A DNA stretch of 49,404 nt from Rhodospirillales bacterium. Lineage in GTDB: Bacteria; Pseudomonadota; Alphaproteobacteria; Acetobacterales; Acetobacteraceae. The notes below the pieces were generated by a model. That model did not search any database and was not told the DNA's origin. It was given only the letters and a program-made list of their open reading frames with translations. The DNA lies in the NCBI GenBank assembly GCA_025362815.1, contig JANYFG010000102.1, forward strand, positions 1 through 49,404, given 5' to 3'. Positions 44,302-49,404 of the stretch are shown here, piece after piece; the stretch's first letter is position 1, and every line of letters begins with the position of its first letter. Both the position numbers and the translations under genes were made by a program.

Positions 44302-45762
44302 TCAGCTCCGCTCAAGCAATGAAAGCTGGTGCCCGTCGGTCTCACCCAGATCCGTCAAGGCAATGGGATATTCGCCCGTGAAACAGGCGTCGCAATACTG
44401 CGGCTTGGCGGTGTTGCGGCCCTCGTGATTGAGCGCGCGATACAAACCGTCGATCGAGATGAACGCAAGGCTGTCGGCGCCGATCAACCGGGCCATCTCG
44501 GCCACGTCGTGATTGGATGCCAGCAGCTTGCTGCGCTCCGGCGTGTCGATGCCGTAGAAACAGCTATGCGTGGTGGGTGGCGAGGAAATGCGCATATGCA
44601 CCTCCGCCGCGCCGGCCGCGCGCACCATTTCCACGATCTTGCGCGACGTGGTGCCGCGCACGATGCTGTCATCGACCAGGATGACGCGCTTGCCCTCCAG
44701 CGTGGGCTTGTTGGCCGAGTGCTTCAGTTTCACGCCCAGATGGCGGATGCTGTCGGTCGGCTCGATGAAGGTGCGGCCGACATAGTGGTTGCGGATGATG
44801 CCGAGCTCGAACGGAATGCCCGATTCCTTGGCATACCCCATCGCCGCCGGCACGCCGCTGTCGGGCACCGGCACGATCACGTCGGCATCGACATGGCTTT
44901 CGCGCGCCAGTTCCGCGCCGATGCGCTTGCGGGCGTCATACACCGGCATACCCTCGACCACGGAGTCGGGCCGGGCGAAATAGATGTATTCGAACACGCA
45001 GAACCGGCGTTCCTGCTTGCTGAACGGCTTGATGGAATGCACGCCGCGATCGTCGATCACCACGATCTCGCCGGGGTCCACGTCGCGGACGAATTCGGCG
45101 CCCATGATGTCCAGCGCGCAGGTTTCGCTGGCCAGCATCCAGCCGGTGGAGCCATCGGCATGCGCGAGCCGGCCGATGATGAGCGGCCGAACGCCGAGCG
45201 GGTCGCGCACGCCGAGCAGCGAATGTTCCGACAGCGCGATCAACGAATAGGCGCCCACCACCTGTTTCAGCGCGTCGATCAGCCGGTCCACCACGGTGGA
45301 ATAAAGACTGATGGCGATGAGGTGGATGAACACCTCGCTGTCCATGGTGGACTGGAACAGGCAGCCGCGGCGCACCAAGGCCCGGCGGAGCGAGCCGGCA
45401 TTGGTGAGGTTGCCGTTATGCGCCACGGCAAAGCCGCCAAACTCGAAATCGGCATAGAGCGGCTGCACGTTGCGCAACACCGTCTCGCCGGTGGTGGCGT
45501 AGCGGTTGTGGCCGATGGCCCGGCTGCCCGGCAGTTTCGCCATCACCCGCGCATCGGAGAAATTCTCGCCGACAAGCCCCAGGCCGCGCTGGGAATTGAA
45601 CCGCTGGCCGTCGAAGCACACGATACCGGTGGCTTCCTGGCCACGATGCTGCAGCGCGTGCAGACCCAGCGCGGTCAGCGCCGCCGCATCCGCGCAGTTC
45701 CACACGCCGATGACGCCACATTCCTCATGCGGTTTGTCGTCTTCAATTTCGCTCGTTTGCAT
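44302..45762 (-). CDS. purF: amidophosphoribosyltransferase
   Basis: PurF makes 5-phosphoribosylamine from PRPP and glutamine, the first committed step of purine synthesis. The 486-residue protein has a short propeptide; the catalytic N-terminal cysteine is C15 in EECGVIGVW, so cleavage to expose it is expected. The PRPP-binding motif is VILVDDSIVRGTTS. The C-terminal CDACFTGEYP and other cysteines suggest the iron-sulfur form seen in Bacillus. It lies 19 bases after cvpA and 10 before the SDR gene. Confidence 0.97.
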   Translation of the reverse strand: MQTSEIEDDKPHEECGVIGVWNCADAAALTALGLHALQHRGQEATGIVCFDGQRFNSQRGLGLVGENFSDARVMAKLPGSRAIGHNRYATTGETVLRNVQPLYADFEFGGFAVAHNGNLTNAGSLRRALVRRGCLFQSTMDSEVFIHLIAISLYSTVVDRLIDALKQVVGAYSLIALSEHSLLGVRDPLGVRPLIIGRLAHADGSTGWMLASETCALDIMGAEFVRDVDPGEIVVIDDRGVHSIKPFSKQERRFCVFEYIYFARPDSVVEGMPVYDARKRIGAELARESHVDADVIVPVPDSGVPAAMGYAKESGIPFELGIIRNHYVGRTFIEPTDSIRHLGVKLKHSANKPTLEGKRVILVDDSIVRGTTSRKIVEMVRAAGAAEVHMRISSPPTTHSCFYGIDTPERSKLLASNHDVAEMARLIGADSLAFISIDGLYRALNHEGRNTAKPQYCDACFTGEYPIALTDLGETDGHQLSLLERS

Positions 45763-45781
45763 CGGGATGCTCCTTTGCCGT

Positions 45782-46354
45782 TCAGGGTCGCGCGATGACG
45801 GCGCGGCCCTGGGGCGTGGCGTGCAACAGATCCTCGGCGCGGGTTTCGCGCCCGGCTGGGAGGTCGGTGATCTTTGGGCGGTAGTCGGGCGGCAGGTAGC
45901 TGGCGGCGATCACGGCGAAGTCATGGGCGTAAGGCAGGCTGCGCGCCTGAAGCACCGGTTCGGGCCATTTGTCGGCCGACACCACGAGGCCACCGGCGAT
46001 ATAGGCGAAAACCACCAGCGCTGCGCCGCGCAGCACGCCAAATACCATGCCCAGGGTGCGGTCGATGCCGCCCAGCATGGAGCCGCGCACCACGGCGCCG
46101 ATCATGCCGGCGATGATCGACAGGAAGATCAGCGCCACAAGGAACATGGCGCCGAAGGCGATTGGGTCGGCGATGTCGTTGTTCTGAATCCAGCCACGAA
46201 ACCGGTCCTGCACGAACGGGAAGGCCCACATGGCGAAGAAGACCGCGCCCACCCAGGCGCCGATGCTCAGGATTTCGCGCACAAAGCCGCGCATGAAGGC
46301 GAGCAGCCCCGAGAACACGATCACGGCGATGATGGTGAGATCGACCCAGTTCAC
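45782..46354 (-). CDS. cvpA: CvpA family membrane protein
   Basis: This is a 190-residue inner-membrane protein with four hydrophobic segments, beginning MNWVDLTIIAVIVFSGLLAFMRGFVREIL, the hallmark of CvpA. E. coli CvpA is needed for colicin V export and affects envelope homeostasis; the mechanism is not settled. Its position directly before purF is conserved well beyond alphaproteobacteria. The C-terminal tail is polar. Confidence 0.94.
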   Translation of the reverse strand: MNWVDLTIIAVIVFSGLLAFMRGFVREILSIGAWVGAVFFAMWAFPFVQDRFRGWIQNNDIADPIAFGAMFLVALIFLSIIAGMIGAVVRGSMLGGIDRTLGMVFGVLRGAALVVFAYIAGGLVVSADKWPEPVLQARSLPYAHDFAVIAASYLPPDYRPKITDLPAGRETRAEDLLHATPQGRAVIARP

Positions 46355-46419
46355 CCGATAATTCCCGTCTGGCTGTGCGGCCTATATCGCGCCGAATTGC
46401 GTTTGACACCACCCTGTCA

Positions 46420-47862
46420 TCAAAATGACTTGGTTGCGGTGGACGCAGGTGCGGCGGTCGCCGACGCTGGGCCTGCGAAACGCGCCACCAGATCCGACAG
46501 ATGGCCGATCTCACGCAGCACCAGCCCCGCCGGCGCCACCAGGGGGCGATTGCCCCGCGCCACCCGGCGCGGCAGGCAGGCGGCGTCGAACCCCAGTTTT
46601 TCCGCCTCCTTCAGCCGTGCATCGGACTGTGCGACCTGCCGGATCTCGCCGGACAGGCCGACTTCGCCGAAAAAAACCATGCCGGGATCGGTGGGGGTGT
46701 CATAGGCGGCCGAAACCAACGCCGCCGCCACCGCCAGATCGGCGGCAGGCTCGGAGATCCGCAGGCCACCCGCCACGTTGAGATAGACGTCGGTGGCATT
46801 GAACCGCACGCCGCAGCGGGTTTCGAGCACCGCCAGCAGCATCGAAAGCCGGCCGGAATCCCAGCCGATCACCGAGCGCCGCGGGCTGCCGCCGGGATTG
46901 GGCGCCAGCAGGCACTGGATCTCGACCAGCACGGGCCGGCTGCCTTCAAGCCCCGCGAACACGGCGGACCCCGAGATGTTGCCGCGCCGTTCGGCCAGGA
47001 ACAAGGCGGAGGGGTTGGGCACCTCGGTCAGTCCCATTTCGCCCATTTCGAACACCCCGATCTCGTCGGTGGCGCCGAAGCGGTTCTTCACGCCGCGCAG
47101 AATGCGGAACTGGTGGCCGCGATCGCCTTCGAAATACAGCACCGCGTCCACCATGTGCTCCAGCACGCGGGGCCCCGCGATGGCGCCGTCCTTGGTGACA
47201 TGGCCCACCAGAACCACCGCGAAACCGCGTGTCTTGGCCGCGCGGATCAGCTCGAACGAACAGGCGCGCACCTGGCTGACGGTGCCGGGGGCACTTTCGA
47301 TCTCGTCGAGCCACATGGTCTGGATCGAATCGATCACCACCAGAGTGGCGTCGGTGGCGGCTTCGAGGCTGCCGATGATGTCGCGCAGGTTGATGGCGGC
47401 GGCGAGCTCCATCTTGGCGCCCGAAAGGCCCAACCGGCGGGCGCGCATCCGCACTTGCTCCACCGCCTCCTCGCCCGAGATGTAGAGCACGCGTTTGCCG
47501 GAATTCGCCAGGCTGGCGGCGGCCTGCAGCAGAATGGTGGATTTGCCGATGCCGGGATCGCCGCCGAGCAGGATGGCGGAGCCCGCGACCAGGCCGCCGC
47601 CCAGCACACGGTCGAGTTCGGCAATCCCCGTCGGTGCCCGGGGCGGCGGCGCCGCGGTGCCGGCCAGATCGGTGAAGGCGATCTTCCGGTGCTTCGATTT
47701 CACGCCTTTGGCGGCGATGCCCCCCGACAATCCCGGCGCGGCCTCCTGCGGCTCCTCGCTGATGGAGTTCCAGGCGCCGCACGTCTCGCATTTGCCGCCC
47801 CATTTGGCGGTGACGGCGCCGCATTCGGCGCAAACGAAACGGGCGGTCGATCGGGCTGCCAT
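46420..47862 (-). CDS. radA: DNA repair protein RadA
   Basis: RadA is a RecA-like ATPase that extends branches during recombination and repair. From the ATG at 47862 (MAARSTARFVCAECG) it has 480 residues. It shows the zinc finger CAECG..CETCG at about residues 11-28, Walker A GGDPGIGKST near 100, the RadA-specific KNRFGATDE, and a C-terminal Lon-like domain. An ATG five codons upstream is possible. It is the first gene of radA-cvpA-purF-SDR and is divergent from ligB. Confidence 0.97.
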   Translation of the reverse strand: MAARSTARFVCAECGAVTAKWGGKCETCGAWNSISEEPQEAAPGLSGGIAAKGVKSKHRKIAFTDLAGTAAPPPRAPTGIAELDRVLGGGLVAGSAILLGGDPGIGKSTILLQAAASLANSGKRVLYISGEEAVEQVRMRARRLGLSGAKMELAAAINLRDIIGSLEAATDATLVVIDSIQTMWLDEIESAPGTVSQVRACSFELIRAAKTRGFAVVLVGHVTKDGAIAGPRVLEHMVDAVLYFEGDRGHQFRILRGVKNRFGATDEIGVFEMGEMGLTEVPNPSALFLAERRGNISGSAVFAGLEGSRPVLVEIQCLLAPNPGGSPRRSVIGWDSGRLSMLLAVLETRCGVRFNATDVYLNVAGGLRISEPAADLAVAAALVSAAYDTPTDPGMVFFGEVGLSGEIRQVAQSDARLKEAEKLGFDAACLPRRVARGNRPLVAPAGLVLREIGHLSDLVARFAGPASATAAPASTATKSF

Positions 47863-47978
47863 TCTCACTCCAAACAAGGTTTCCGGCGTGGCATGCTTGT
47901 GACACGATTCGCAGCGGCGGTCTTGCCGGGACGGGGGATGCGGTCCACCCTCGTCGGGCGAAAGACGGGGAAGCGCGC

Positions 47979-48860
47979 ATGGCCAGGATCATCGGCGGAA
48001 TCGGTACATCACATGTGCCCACGATCGGCGTGGCCTACGACAAGGGCAAGCAGTCCGACCCGGCCTGGGCGCCGCTGTTCGATGGCTACAAGCCCGTCGC
48101 CGCCTGGCTGGCCAAGCAGAAACCCGACGTTCTCGTGTTCTTCTACAACGATCACGCAACCAGCTTCTTCTTCGATCTCTACCCCACCTTCGCGCTCGGC
48201 ATCGGCGAGCGTTTCGAGGTGGCCGATGAAGGCGCGGGAAAGCGCCCCCTGCCGCCGCTGAAGGGGCATCTGGAGCTGGGCATCCATATCGCGGAATCGT
48301 TGGTCAACGACGAGTTCGACATCGCCACCTTCCAGGACAAGGCGATCGATCACGGCTGTGCCGCGCCCTTGCCGCTGCTGTGGCCGCATGAGCCGGACTG
48401 GCCCGGCGCCATCGTGCCGCTGGCCATCAACGTGCTGCAATATCCGCTGCCGACGGCCGCGCGCTGCTACAAGCTGGGCCAGGCCGTGCGCCGCGCCGTT
48501 CTGTCGTATCCAGAAGACCTCAAGGTGGTGATCGTGGGCACCGGCGGCCTGTCCCATCAGATCCACGGCGAGCGCGCCGGCTTCAACAACGAGGAATGGG
48601 ACCGTGAATTCCTCGATCTGTTCGTGCGTGACCCGGCACGCCTCGCGCGCCTGACGCATGCCGACTACGTCCGCCTGGGCGGCGCCGAGAGCGTGGAGCA
48701 GATCATGTGGCTGGCCATGCGCGGAGCCCTCGAAGGCCCGATCCGCACCTTGCATCAGACCTACTATCTCGCCACCACCACCGCGATGACGGTGGCGCTG
48801 TACGAGCCGGAGAGCATTCCGGCCTCGCAGCCCGCCGCCTCAGTGGAGGCGGTGCTGTGA
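47979..48860 (+). CDS. ligB: extradiol ring-cleavage dioxygenase beta subunit (LigB family)
   Basis: This is the catalytic subunit of a class III extradiol dioxygenase that opens protocatechuate, gallate or a related catechol, probably at the 4,5 position. In 293 residues the Fe(II) ligands are expected at H12 (IGTSHVPT), H59 (FFYNDHAT) and a glutamate in GGAESVEQIMW. The catalytic base is in GTGGLSHQIHGERAG. The overall sequence follows Sphingobium LigB closely. Its stop overlaps the alpha subunit gene (GTGA). The beta-then-alpha order is the reverse of the classical ligA-ligB order. No transporter, regulator or lower-pathway gene is visible in this window. Confidence 0.9.
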   Translation: MARIIGGIGTSHVPTIGVAYDKGKQSDPAWAPLFDGYKPVAAWLAKQKPDVLVFFYNDHATSFFFDLYPTFALGIGERFEVADEGAGKRPLPPLKGHLELGIHIAESLVNDEFDIATFQDKAIDHGCAAPLPLLWPHEPDWPGAIVPLAINVLQYPLPTAARCYKLGQAVRRAVLSYPEDLKVVIVGTGGLSHQIHGERAGFNNEEWDREFLDLFVRDPARLARLTHADYVRLGGAESVEQIMWLAMRGALEGPIRTLHQTYYLATTTAMTVALYEPESIPASQPAASVEAVL

Positions 48861-49216
48861 ACCCGCAGATCGCAGGGGTGGAGGATCTGGTCGGCACCTA
48901 TGTGTTCGACCTGCGCACCAGCCATCGCGCGTTGAAGCTCAATCGCTTCCTGTGGAGCATGATCCAGGCCACGTCCCGCGAGGGCTTCGTGGCTGACGAG
49001 GACGCGTTCATGACGGCGGCGGGGCTGAGCGAGGCTGAAAAGACCCTGCTGCGGGCGCGGGACTGGCTGGGCCTGATCCAGCACGGCGCCAGTTTCTTCG
49101 TGCTGGAAAAATTCGCCCGCGTCGCCAAAAAAACCAATCTCGAAATCTATGCCATCATGCGCGGTGAGACGTTCGACGAGTTCATGGCCACGCGGCGGGT
49201 GCCGGAATGCCGGTGA
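48857..49216 (+). CDS. ligA: extradiol dioxygenase alpha subunit (LigA family)
   Basis: This is the small, non-catalytic subunit that caps the LigB active site. It has 119 residues from a GTG at 48857 (VNPQIAGVEDLVGTYVFDL) that shares GTGA with the ligB stop. The conserved helical core has RALKLNRFLWSM, LLRARDWLGLIQHGASFFVLEK and the end segment IMRGETFDEFMATR. The frame open further upstream is a shadow of ligB. The IS481-family element begins 28 bases after the stop. Confidence 0.9.
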   Translation: MNPQIAGVEDLVGTYVFDLRTSHRALKLNRFLWSMIQATSREGFVADEDAFMTAAGLSEAEKTLLRARDWLGLIQHGASFFVLEKFARVAKKTNLEIYAIMRGETFDEFMATRRVPECR

Positions 49217-49244
49217 CGCCCGAGCGGCCGGCGGTGTTTCTGCG

Positions 49245-49404
49245 GCTAGATGTCGCTGCTATGGAGGTTGTCCCTCTGGGGCTGATTGTGGAGGCTGTGG
49301 TTACCAGGCCAACAACCCCACGCTCGGAGCCCCAGATGGACGTTCATGAGAATGCCCGCACGACGCGGCACAGTCGAATGTTGATTGTCGCACGGCTTTC
49401 CGAG
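49245..49404 (+). mobile_element. left end of an IS481-family insertion sequence
   Basis: GCTAGA at 49245-49250 fits the NCTAGN target preferred by IS481, and the next bases, TGTCGCTGCTATGG from 49251, look like a terminal repeat starting with TGT. Inside lies a transposase start at 49336. The right end is beyond the window, so neither the inverted repeat nor the second target copy can be checked. Confidence 0.65.
49336..49404 (+). CDS. IS481-family transposase, N-terminal 23 residues
   Basis: The frame from the ATG at 49336 to the window edge reads MDVHENARTTRHSRMLIVAR and continues open. This closely follows IS481-type transposase N-termini (MNVHKNARLTPHGR pattern), which lead into a helix-turn-helix and then an rve/DDE catalytic domain. 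The rest lies outside the window. It is in the same direction as ligBA. Confidence 0.75.
   Translation, partial: MDVHENARTTRHSRMLIVARLSE

Overview
The window is a 49.4 kb, high-GC chromosomal segment of an alphaproteobacterium, most probably Rhodospirillales/Acetobacteraceae. This rests on the complete 14-gene nuo operon followed by birA-coaX-rnj-DUF1467, the short proS with lolC-lolD and dnaE, the tig-clpP-clpX-lon-hup block, a PQQ-type sugar dehydrogenase and the radA-cvpA-purF-SDR order. Genus assignment is an inference. No rRNA gene is present.

Layout. (1) 1-1291 (-): 5' part of a secreted PQQ-dependent sugar dehydrogenase that runs off the left edge. (2) 1292-1636: non-coding, with a palindromic repeat and a hairpin. 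(3) 1637-8373 (-): proS-lolC-lolD-dnaE, tightly packed. (4) 8374-8865: a 492-base non-coding stretch holding a likely proS promoter, a candidate structured small RNA with its own terminator, and the terminator of the next operon. (5) 8866-26647 (-): nuoABCDEFGHIJKLMN-birA-coaX-rnj-DUF1467, almost wholly translationally coupled through ATGA, GTGA, TTGA and TGATG overlaps. (6) 26791-27041 (-): tRNA-Val(UAC) and tRNA-Asp(GUC). (7) 27199-33970 (-): the protein quality-control block tig, clpP, clpX, lon and hup (HU), with tRNA-Leu(UAG) just upstream of tig. (8) 34170-40260 (-): accessory metabolism: a secreted alpha/beta hydrolase, a homodimeric 2-oxoacid dehydrogenase E1-like protein, and malonyl-CoA decarboxylase coupled to the E1. 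(9) 40391-43568 (+): an orphan ParA-like ATPase followed by an NMT1/THI5-type ABC importer (binding protein, ATPase, permease). (10) 43584-47862 (-): radA-cvpA-purF-SDR. (11) 47979-49216 (+): LigB-LigA, an extradiol aromatic dioxygenase. (12) 49245-49404: left end of an IS481-family insertion sequence with the first 23 codons of its transposase.

How the genes work together. Most of the window is core machinery: respiratory complex I, DNA replication and repair (DnaE, RadA), translation (ProS, tRNAs), lipoprotein export (LolCD), RNA turnover (RNase J), ATP-dependent proteolysis and purine synthesis. Accessory content is confined to the left edge, about 34.1-43.6 kb, and the right end.

I found no CRISPR array, phage or defence island, and no clear wholly new system. 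The best candidates for a second look are the structured RNA at 8645-8796, the two palindromic repeats that both sit next to 3'-end hairpins, the malonyl-CoA decarboxylase/E1 pair, and the ParA-like gene joined to an importer.
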